Positions 53,660 to 64,000 of a stretch of DNA of 64,000 nucleotides are shown piece after piece. The position numbers and the translations under genes are program-made. The stretch is from Argopecten irradians. Lineage: Eukaryota; Mollusca; Bivalvia; Pectinida; Pectinidae. Numbering within the stretch: the stretch's first letter is position 1; the number at the start of each line of letters is the position of its first letter. The stretch covers positions 35,637,604 to 35,701,603 of the forward strand of contig NC_091142.1 of the NCBI RefSeq assembly GCF_041381155.1, read 5' to 3'. The notes beneath the pieces are model-generated. The model worked only from the letters and a program-made list of their open reading frames with translations, made no database searches and was not told the DNA's origin.

Positions 53660-56600
53660 TGTAAAAGAGTTCAGATAATAATGATGTATCGCATTTTTGT
53701 TCTTTTAAATATTGGCGTTGGTATGTCAGCAATAAGCAGATGAATTGTGAATTGAATGAAGGTTAGCTATATTTATAACCCCCTTTATCAACAATGTAAG
53801 CCCACAGACAATGCCTTGTATTTACCCTTTAATCGGTGAATGGCACCGCGGATCTGTTTTAAAACTAGATACATTCTCCATACCCGGGGCATTTAATTAA
53901 AAGTCCTTGGTGTTGTTGAACCCTTACATTTACGACAAAGTCAAACATATTTGTGGTGTACCATTTTGGTGTGTTTCTAGGTAAATGAATGGGATAATTT
54001 CACTTCGCCGATAAGCATAATTGCTAGATGATTTCATGAAAAACAGTGCGTGTTTAAAAGTTAAAAGATGTTTCTTGTGTGTTCTTTGTAGAATCCCGTG
54101 AGATTACATACAATCGGGTTACAATGTTTGTTGATCATTTTATCCCCAACATTGGTTATTTTACAAACCGAATGTGTGTGTGATGGTGTGGGTGGTGTTG
54201 TTGATTTTTGTTATCTGTAAATAACTAATAAGGACTAAACACTTGAACGGTAGCCTTTGTTTAAAGGTACCTGTTTCTATACATAATACAAATACTGAAA
54301 TACTGTCACAGCAAAATTTGCACTTGTGTTACAACATTTCAGGTGAAAGTATATCAAAATTGCAAAATCAGCAAATGACCACAACTTAATAAGAAGAAAA
54401 CGCAGTATGTTGCTGGGAATAATATTGACCATGGATATGTCTATAAAAGCGATACTGTGATAAGTAGACATATATTGCAATTATTAATCTATTACATCTA
54501 TGTTTACCAAATACACAAGATACATTTTTTTTTCTATTGGTTCAATTCAAATGAATCGGATCATCCCACGAAACGACACGGGGGTCATGCTAAGTTCTCT
54601 CCTGTAAGTTCCAGCGATGGAATATAATACTTGGCCATTGACCATACCAGGTGCCACTGTCATTTTCATTTATGATTAAAATAAATTCGCCTATTGAACT
54701 GGACGTAATGTAATGGTAAGCGGATTAGAATTACACGGGCTGTTCTTTAACCTCCGTTAACCTGTCGACCCTGTGTGTATGTATGTATCCTGGACAAGCC
54801 ATATCCAACATATATAGAATTCTTGTTATCTTATTTCAGTTTGGAAGGAAAGACAGAACATATGGTGATGCTCTAAATGTTTAAACATGTTTATCTTCCA
54901 TGGCTGTTGCCGGAATATGAAATACGACATTCCACTTTTGTCTTTCGTAACCATCGTCAAAATATTTTACATTGAAATGTATTGATCATTGGTTAAACGT
55001 TTATCATTTTAGATACAAGGGCGATGTTGTCTTAGTACCGAGTAAACTCGCCCATATTTTATTTATAATCAAGATTGCAAATGAACAAGGTTCTGTAACA
55101 CTTAGGATCATCGGATTGCTTGAAATCTCTGGTCATATGTCTCCACATTTACTTGGTGATAATTATATATGAATTATGAACTAAATCATGCACATCAGTT
55201 AGCTACATATTTCAATTATAAAACATTTTCTATATTTTATGATGTGAACGTTACAATGTTAACAAGATTTTGGAAATGGCTAAAATTTCAAGTCAATATA
55301 TAACGAAATTGAAGGAAAATGTTGTCCATATTTTGTAAAAAAAAAAAAAAAAAAAAAAACATCTTGAGAAATCGATTTGATGCTATGCGTAACAAACGCA
55401 GGAGTTCAAATGCACGGAAGCGGAAGTCACGTGTGATTTACATGCCATAAAATCATGAGCACGGTTGATCAAAGAAAAATGTTTCTTGATAAATCGCTTT
55501 TCGATAAGATAGGACTTCAATGTACGGTGGAAAAATTTCATTGTCTGTAATTATGTCACCTGGCGCGCCTACCCTTATTGGTCTGTGCTATATTGACCAG
55601 TTCTGTGCCATCTATTGACAGATTCGCCGTGTACCAATTGTTCGCTCATTACTTAAAAGGAAATACCCCGACCAGACTAACGAGGAGTACACGTGTCTAT
55701 TATAGTTCGTTAATGAGGAGTGGGTAGTATTCCTATTATTGACAGAGAGGAATCAGATACAGGCTTCAATCGGCGAACAGATTCATGATCAATGGAATGG
55801 AACCCAGAAACTTCAGTTCTTGCATTAAAAAAAGTTAAACGTTCAATTGTTTCGTATGAAACGTAATACATTTGCTTTGATTCGATTAGTATATATATAT
55901 ATATATAATGTGATATAATGCATTACATGTTTCCCAGTTGGCCAACTTATTTACTCACGTATGTTTATTTCATACACTGACCAAAACTATTGTTAATATT
56001 GTTATTACTATGTAGATATAACTGTGTAGTGCATTCAGTTCTATAATATTCCATTACAGTTTTATTATATTTAAGCGTTAAGACTTCAAAAGTAGGTTTA
56101 CTTCTGCTATTGTTGTTTTCAATGATTCCAGCGGAATCTCTGGTGCCGTAAAAAGCGAGCTTCGTGGCAGGAAATGCTGACGTCTTTTGTCATGTGTGGT
56201 CTTTAGAAGCTGACCAAAGTATTTCTTATTACTTTTTGCTTTGGTTAAATAATGATAGTTATGTATTCCTGAGATAACTGTAATACACATGAACTTGAAA
56301 TACACACTCAAGTAAAACTCTGAAAATATGACTGTGAGAATTAGCTAAGTACGTTATTGTGTATAGACATTTTTATACGAAAAGTGAACCTAATACACAC
56401 TGGAATACAGCGTACTACATGAAAAGAAGTAAACATTTTTGAAAACAGTAAGATCAAAGTAATATGACCACGGTTTATAAAGGACTATGAAAGGCGAATT
56501 ATCAGTAATGCAGACGTACCTTACATAAGAAAGATTAGAGACCAATGGTATACCACCCTGGCCACAATCTGTTGGTGTAGGTGATTAACACACTACCTCA

Positions 56601-58058
56601 GGGGCCAACCTGGTCTATACCTCGTATACACTTTAAAATCGAAAGTATATGGCGAGAAAAGCGAGTATGGTTACGTCTCATATCTACATATGAAAAATAA
56701 TATAAAAGCATGTAATGAATTGTGAGCGCGACACCGACTTGGTGCTAATCTAAGGTTGACACAAAGAAATACATTCATAAGGCAATTGTTTTCGCATCCA
56801 CTCGAGACTAAAGGAATGTCCATTCTGATAGTAGACAGGATTTGTATTTGATGATAGTCATGTTAAACTGGCAATAACTATATCTGGAAACAGCAAGTTC
56901 TAATCGTGTTGTATCTGATAGTTTCCAAACAACATACTTCATTTCATGTGAAAGAGCGGTATAGCGTAAAGTTCAGTCTTAGTAGCACACTACAATGAAT
57001 ATCCAAAGTTCGCTTCCTACGCCTATTTCCTTTATCCTAGCTACCTATGATTCAAAGTACCTACCTGGATAGTCCTATGTCACCTGTCTACTCTAGTATC
57101 ATCTACCTGGATCTGATTTATGAGAACAAAAGTGGATGTAATGAACTCACTATATTGAGAAGAAATGTTTAAGTATGTCGACCTTAGTGCACACTTTACT
57201 AGTGGAAAAAAACCTTACCTGAATAGTGTTATATAGGCTCTCTATTCTGGGTGTCATCAGCGATTTCTTCTGCGTGACTGTCCTTCATGTGAACAACTGT
57301 GTATTCAAACCTGATGTGTATACCACTGCTCTCTCTCGTTAAAGCACTACAATAATATAGGACTCAAGGCTCCGCCGATTTGGATTAGACAATATGGATC
57401 AATAGTAGATTTGACCCAGCACTGGTTGGAATATGGAAACCTAAGTTCTTTGTTTATTTAAATGTCTTTTCTGATTTTGAATATGTAGTTTAAACTGACC
57501 CTTCATATGTGCTTGCTAGATTTGGTCACATTATACAACAAACAATATACACAATACTGGTAATTTCGCATGTTCCAAATTAATACGACCAATAATACAA
57601 ACCAGCCAAGGCCTTTTAATCAGGATGAATTATCAAAGTTCCTGTATTTTGTAATCCAAGACTCATTTAACCAGTGTAAATAGCTTGACAATTTTCAATA
57701 AAGTTTATTAAAACTAGGTGTTTTTTTCTGAATGGCTCGTAATGTATGACCCATTTATCAAATTCTTTCATAAAGGAATGTACATTTAAAACATCGACAA
57801 ACATCGGTGTAGAAGTATAATTATTATACCGGTAATTGCGGATATATCTGTCCAGGGTAAGAGAACAAACTATGCATCTCATCGTTATTTTCATAATCAT
57901 GTAATAACAAAAAAAGGTAAATCATCAAAATTTCGATTTTCACTGACATTGTCTAGTTCATTGCTAAGGAATACAAATATTTCCCTTCACCACTTAAAAC
58001 ATGATAAACTTACAAATCTACAGTGCAGAGAACTATTGTTTCAATCAGGAAACAACCC
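53660..58058. other. Intergenic, no gene seen
   Basis: AT-rich sequence with a 23-nt poly-A run (55337-55359) and a short (TA)n near 55891. A donor-like 'cttacctgaatag' at about 57218 (minus strand) might mark an upstream noncoding exon of the ankyrin gene; unsupported otherwise. Confidence 0.35.
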
Positions 58059-59430
58059 TTTTAGGCCATGGACTAGGATGGACCCACATGCACCCCCCCC
58101 CCCCCCCAAAAAAAAAAAAAAAAAAAAAAAAAACAATCTCGGAATCAATATTTTTCTAAACCCTTATGACCCACTGATCACAAATCCAAATGTAAATTGC
58201 ATAAGTTTGGGTGAACTTCCGGTTATGACGTCATCAAGATGGCCGCCACCTCCAAATTCACTGAAGAAGTGAAAAATAGTCATAACATGGACATTTTTCA
58301 ACCGAAGTAGACTAATGAGGTATCAAAATTACCACAATTGAACAAAAATTACATATCAGAGCCAAATAACCCTTTATATGTAGTAATTTGTACGCAGCTT
58401 CCAGACATGGCGAGTCACTTCAGTGGATAGAGCAATGAGGCGAGAAAGCACGGACAATGATAATGGTTATCATTGAGAACCAGTGAAAGAAATATGTGAC
58501 ACTGTAGTAACCATCTAACATTTTGCCTATGCTATGCATAGGATATAAACAATGAATGTGCTCATTTTCACAGACACAAACGTTTTGGAAACTGTTAATG
58601 CTGTTAACGGAAACAGAGGGCTAGCTTAGGTTACATTTGTTACGCTATCAGTAGGTGTTGTGTTGTAATAATTATTTTTTAAACACTGCTAGTCTACAAA
58701 ATTTCAAACATGAAAATGGATTTTATTAGGAAATTTTAAAGTTAGGAAACTGTGACTTGTCCCATCTAGATATTTTGTCAACTTGACATTCATTTTTTTC
58801 TACTTATAAATTGTCAATAGTCAATGTTCTATTCCAGGAAATTAAAAAACACCAGGAAACTGTAGTGTCAGCGGTTTGGAGTTATATGCCCAGTATACGC
58901 ACTCGATGATGTTTTGTAAACCTAATGCTGGTATAACAATAATTCTCTTTTACATCTCTATATATTTTAATGTTTTCCTGATTGATAACAGCTCAAATAA
59001 CTGATATCGAATAATACATGTAGTTTGTTGTTGGGAAACATTTTTTGCTGCGTAAAATATGAAAAATTTGCTTAAAGTTATCATTTGTGAGCTTAAAATC
59101 TTATTTTTTTCGTTTCGTGCGTACATATCACTGCATGTATAGGACTATTTGATTTTGATATGTATTTGTTGTTCAATTGTGGTCATTTTGATACCTCATT
59201 TGTCTACTTCGGTTGAAAAATGTCCATGTTATGAATAGTTTTCAATAAATTGGTGAAATTCGCGATGGTGGCCAACTTGATGACGTCATAACCGGAAGTT
59301 CATTCCAACTTATGCAATGTTAACATTTTGAATTGTGATCAGTGGGTCATAAGGGTTCAGAAAAATGTTGGTTCGGAGGTTTGGGGGAGGGGGGGGTCAT
59401 GTGCGACCCACCTAGCCCATGGCCTATTTT
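58059..59430. mobile_element. Long-TIR foldback element, about 1.37 kb
   Basis: Terminal inverted repeats of ~350 bp: left 'taggccatggactaggatgg', homopolymer C and A runs, 'cttatgacccactgatcac', 'cttccggttatgacgtcat' and 'tttttcaaccgaagtaga'. The right arm holds the same words inverted, ending 'cctagcccatggccta'. The centre (about 58410-59110) has no ORF of note. This is a nonautonomous DNA element. Confidence 0.88.
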
Positions 59431-62340
59431 GAGATGACAATAATGTTTAATACTAAAGTCTGAAATATGCATTACATAATAAACGTTGGTAAAAACCTTT
59501 ATTTCATGCATTCTGAATGGAAAATGAGACAAAGTGTATGAACCTATACAGCAAAATTCTCGATTTCGTTATTCACTTCTATTTTATGAATGAAATAAAA
59601 CTCCATAAATATATATGTATACCATTGATAGTGAAACATGAATCGCCTCTATTCTAGACGGCAACGAGAATGTTCCATTCGTATCAAAAGGTATTGACCG
59701 CAACATTACTTATATCATAAAGTCAGTGTAAAAGGTTATATGTGCCGTAATTTTCCTACTCATGGGTGAGGAAGGGCTTTTAATGTGTTCCTCACCACCA
59801 AAAGTTAGCAATATTTCGAGAATTACAATTATGCTTGTTAGTCTATTTGAATGATTTTTTACAGCTTAATTCATCATTTTTCAATAGATTACCGAAAAAC
59901 ATTTTCGGAAGTGATGGTAAATATAATTTTAATTGGGGTCAAATTACACTACCAAACTTCGATAATTTCCCATACATATCCTGAACATAATGTCAGTCCT
60001 TTATGACGTAATAATCTACACCGATAACGTGGTAAAGTCGCATTATGTTTTTGACAACAAAAGTGGAAGTTCAAATGGATTTAATAAATATTAACTCACC
60101 TAATGAATTTATCTTCTTTTGGTTTTGGTCAAATTTGCACAGTTTCGAAGAAACAAATGAAAAAAAGAACACGTAAATAAGCTTGACTGTGTCTAAATAT
60201 TTCATGGAAAGTTCGATAAACTACTGTATTTTCCATTAACTGATACTGGGTTTTGTCACAAGGATACCAAATATATTACTTCTAGGTAGAATTTAGACAA
60301 CAATATGGCAAATATTTGAAAACATAATGAAGCATAAATTATTGCACCTAATTCGGACCATTAGGCAATTTGAACCCGCTGAACAATGCCAACCCCAGTT
60401 GTTGTTATACTTTTCCCCGTTGAAAAACATTTCAATACGATTGGGGTAAACTCATCGTAACTCTCAATATTGAGCTAGTACCCCTTATTTCTATATCATG
60501 GCAGTTCGAAAGAGGAGAGGGAATGCTTTATTTCGTGGACAATCAGTCAATTCGGATGGCAATCGAAAGGGATGATATTGACTACTACATTGCTATGTTA
60601 AAATGTTTACATCTATGCCTCCCTGGAGTATCAACGTTTTACGCTAATTATTTCATGATTACAGAGGACTTAAAATCTTGCATGACGTGTTCAAAGCGCC
60701 TGTTTAATTCTAGGTATGATGTAGGGTTATATGAGTTACCTCCCTTTAATAATTTCCCACACGAAGTTTTAGACTGACAGATATTTATAAGTGTCGTGCA
60801 TATTTTTATACAACGCATGGTCTTAGTGACATATTTCAGACACTGAAAGTGAATGATGTAATGATATCAAACCTAATCATGGGTTTACTGCTAGTTTGAC
60901 CAATGAATCACGATTGAGATCATAGTCTATATTTTATCATTTTGGAGGAAAATCTTATCTAACGCAACTTATGTACTAAAGGTTTTGCATCTATCCTGAG
61001 TACCTAAAATTAGACCACACTGTTAAATAAGGAGATAAAGTAGATATCTATTTTTATAAACTCTTTGCTGTATTTCCAACTATTGATTCATATCAGTATC
61101 TATTACAAGTTCTGTACTAAATTTGGTCCATTTGAAATATTGCCAGTTTATTTTTGCTCCAGTTGAGTCAAACTGGACAATAGACCGACTACCAAGGATC
61201 TATTATGATGGTAAACGTTACATAAGCCAACCACAACCAAAACTAGCCAAATTATTCATCGTATTATTGTGGGGATTGAAAACGACCATTTAATGTTTTC
61301 GGTGTGATAAGATGATTTGAGGGATAGTGTATAACCCCTACACGTTATTGGTAGTGTGCCAGCACGCGTTCTGCGTCTTCCGTGACATGTATTATGATGA
61401 TAATTATTTGATAGGTATATGACAGATTAACATGATAACATTAAAATTAAATTCACCGAAAAGTATAGAGTACACGCGTATGTTTAGTAAGTAATGGTAT
61501 AAAGAATAACACTGAAGAAAAATTCAGTTTCATCTTGGGGTTGGATATCGTGAATGGTTGTTAAGTGGCGAATTAAATCTTCAGTGATATGGAAATGAAT
61601 GTTTTATTGAATCTAACAGACAACGTTCTGTTTATCTGTCACACAAATCGCCGTTCATACCAACTATGTTCTATAATTTGGTAACAGTTCATTGCCTAAT
61701 TAGCACAAGTAATCAACTTCCTGTGTTCAAAGATTGAATAATAAATTATTCGAATACTACCTGACCAATTTTGTTTATATGCAAATAAAACTTTTACTGT
61801 GTTTGTCTTTCTACTTCTGAAAATGAAAAGATGTCACCGTGATTGCTTTCGTCGTTTCATTTTCAATACAATCATTATATTATATAAGTATAATATAATG
61901 TTAGTATTGAAAATGAATCACTTTCACAGATACATTTGTCCCGAATACATTGTAATAGCTATTTTTGGCAGAAAATTGAAAACTTAATGCTAAATCAAAT
62001 CTATTGCAGATTTTTATGTAAGCTTATCAACAGATTATAAAATCAATATTGATCATTGATCCTATGGCCAATAGTCACTTCATAGACATGCAGATCTTCA
62101 CTCACTGAGACTCTATTGTACCGTTTCTAATGTAAACAATGCATGTCGAACATGCTACCGTCAAAACAAACTCTGCCCGTATTCTAAAATTATGATAACG
62201 AAATAGGATTTACAGATATACTATGAGCAAGCAGGATATTTAAAAATAATATCTAGGTCATGTTGATATACAAAAGTCACGTGGTTTTGTTTTGAAAATC
62301 CCAGTAGATTAGTATATATCTAATGCGTCGTCAAACGCTG
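59431..62340. other. Intergenic, mostly featureless
   Basis: Holds a remnant of the dispersed repeat (59785-59910: 'ttcctcaccaccaaaag', 'cgagaattaca', 'caatagattaccgaa'). An 84-codon plus-strand ORF at 60523-60777 has no recognisable domain. Otherwise nothing seen. Confidence 0.4.
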
Positions 62341-62375
62341 GTTATATACTAAATATTTTGTGAGAAGACTGTTCG

Positions 62376-62615
62376 ATGAAATACTCATTGAAGTTCACAA
62401 TGGCTAAAGGATACATGGCACGCTGTGATTCCACTGAAACCTACAAAGTCGGAATATTTCTACGGGAGGTTGGGGACGATTTGTACTTTGATACTTTGAA
62501 GAAACAACTACAAAGGCAGGAGGATCAAAAACTATTAAAAAGACAGACACTTGCCGTGTTAGGGTTCACTGTCATCCACGTCCTGACACAAGTATTGAAA
62601 TACGCCGGGGGATAA
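62376..62615 (+). CDS. Candidate BH3-only apoptosis protein (79 aa)
   Basis: Residues 25-36 read VGIFLREVGDDL, an exact fit to the BH3 consensus (hydrophobic-x3-L-x2-hydrophobic-G-D-x-hydrophobic), followed by a charged helix-like stretch (KKQLQRQEDQKLLKRQ). A hydrophobic tail at 58-74 (TLAVLGFTVIHVLTQVL) ends in KYAGG. Small size, BH3 and C-terminal hydrophobic segment match the plan of BH3-only proteins such as BIK or HRK, which insert in the mitochondrial outer membrane and bind BCL-2 relatives. Met9 (62400) has the better start context (acaATGG) and may be the true start. A donor 'gtaggt' lies four bases after the stop and an acceptor 'ccttgcag' at 63147, so the 3' UTR is probably spliced. 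No close homologue is recalled; function is inferred from the motif. Confidence 0.6.
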   Translation: MKYSLKFTMAKGYMARCDSTETYKVGIFLREVGDDLYFDTLKKQLQRQEDQKLLKRQTLAVLGFTVIHVLTQVLKYAGG

Positions 62616-63147
62616 TGAGGTAGGTTTCTCCTTGTGTTTACACTTAATTTACACTTAGTATTGATAATATATATATTCATGTTTATTATTTTAGTGTTGA
62701 ATAGCACATTAGGATTCCTCTTGCATGATTCGTCGGCATGAACATCGTGACACTTGTGGTTTTAACATGGAGTTTTCCATTACGCTATATTACAGTGGTT
62801 TATCCTACCCCTATATTAATCAATTAAACGATTTAAATTCTTTATAAAATACTTATCATTATAAGTGATAGAACTGTTCTACACTTTCATATTATTTTAT
62901 TTATCTGGCATTAACGTGATGAGTTTATCTTTGCTTGTCAACTTGCTTGCTTCCAAATATAGTATACATATATAGTCGTTATCTTTGGTAAATATATATA
63001 ATGAATTGGGGTTCATTGTGTAGTACATATATTAAAAATTCTTTAAATTACGGGTAATGTTTGAATCGTTACTTCTATTACTTTTACATACAGTATAATT
63101 ATTATCATCGTAAATATAATAAACTTATTTGTAATGTGTCCTTGCAG

Positions 63148-63448
63148 ACTCCCACCAGGCCTGACACACTGACGGAAACAACTCGTACCCAGTCGAGCTG
63201 GAGTCCCTATACAAATCATGTTTGTCTGAAAGGACTTCGTAACCAACCCTAGCTGATCCAGGATCTCGACACATCAGAAAATAATCGAACGTGAAATCGT
63301 GCTTAAAAACATTTAATCAATCTATTGATGAATATGATCTTCTGTCCGTAAATATGCACTGAACTGTAGCACTGTTATACAGCGATGCCCAACATATTTT
63401 TCATGTATGCCTTACATACAAATGGCAATGCTACGGTACGTGAATAAA
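63148..63448 (+). other. Probable 3' UTR exon of the BH3 candidate
   Basis: Starts after 'gtccttgcag' and runs to an AATAAA at 63443-63448. The local base composition is higher in G+C at its start. A second AATAAA lies at 63684-63689. The exon would be noncoding because the stop codon precedes the splice donor at 62619/62620. Confidence 0.4.
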
Positions 63449-63449
63449 G

Positions 63450-64000
63450 GGCAACGATTCCAACAGAATTGAATCAACAAACGATTGACTTTGTGTTCTT
63501 CACATACTTTATCTGACCGAGTACATGGACTTATTAATCAAGGATTTCAGCGTCTATACGTGCATATCGACACTAATGGATGACATTGAATTTTTGCTCA
63601 TATGAGATGAACATTACTGATGTATCATTTATACTATTATTAACGATTTATTGTTAATAGTGTCTTAATTGTTTATTTTTGTGAATAAAAATGATAAAGT
63701 GAACACAAATGTCTTTATATTAATTCATTAAACGTTGATCTATGTTTTTCGATCATTTAGTTAATGAGATGACATGCACTGGTATTGTTACCACATTGAT
63801 TGGAATATGAATGTGAGTTTTATAGAAATCATGACCTTCTGATATTTATTTCCCTTTTCAAATTTCGGTTTTAGTCGTCTTCAGTTATGAACATATGTGC
63901 ATTTACTGTATAGTTGTTTTTATCCGCGGGAGATTCATTTTAATAAATATCTGTGAATAAAATGCGCGATCATGTCTCATCGTGAATCAGTATCAAATAG
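63450..64000. other. Window end, no gene seen
   Basis: AT-rich sequence with another AATAAA (63684-63689) and no ORF of interest. Confidence 0.4.

Noticed and set aside
57949-58272. 107-codon plus-strand ORF with Pro and Lys runs
   Set aside because: Runs through C and A homopolymers of the long-TIR element.
60523-60777. 84-codon plus-strand ORF
   Set aside because: No domain, no splice support, unremarkable composition; could not be distinguished from chance.

Overview
The window reads as AT-rich animal nuclear DNA, most probably from a bivalve mollusc. The grounds are intron-split genes with GT-AG borders, eukaryotic tRNA genes without an encoded CCA, tRNA-derived SINEs ending in the 'gttaataggacgtt' tail common in bivalves, many short terminal-inverted-repeat (TIR) elements, and an array built around a palindromic 'agatggccgcctgtcggcc' core. 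The species cannot be read from the sequence.

Layout. (1) 1-4750: three tRNA-Leu(AAG) genes on the minus strand. Two sit in a recent ~0.97 kb duplication with a period of ~1.56 kb; the third is an older copy. (2) 4750-13440: no convincing gene, with several tandem arrays, the largest being a ~155-bp array inside a 1.6 kb mobile element. (3) 13443-33915, minus strand: a LIM-domain kinase gene (LIMK) in 14 coding exons, giving two LIM domains, a PDZ domain, the kinase domain and a ~450-residue tail. Its introns hold a 2.7 kb array of a 27-bp repeat touching a splice donor, several MITEs and a second copy of the 155-bp repeat element. The PDZ exon carries one extra base that breaks the frame, probably a sequence error. 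(4) 34000-42600: noncoding, with SINEs, foldback elements and MITEs. (5) 42998-46648: a satellite-like array of a 50-bp unit, about 73 copies. (6) 46650-53660: an ankyrin-repeat protein with a SOCS-box-like C-terminus (two coding exons, minus strand) and a small ORF at 48077-48400 with a BH3-like motif. (7) 53660-64000: mostly noncoding, with a 1.37 kb long-TIR element and, near the end, a 79-codon plus-strand ORF with a textbook BH3 motif followed by a hydrophobic tail.

How genes relate. LIMK phosphorylates cofilin and controls actin turnover. The ankyrin/SOCS protein is likely a substrate adaptor for a cullin-RING ubiquitin ligase. The two small ORFs resemble BH3-only apoptosis inducers. 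There is no operon-like linkage; the most interesting possible grouping is the two BH3-like ORFs 14 kb apart. All calls come from reading the sequence alone, without database searches.
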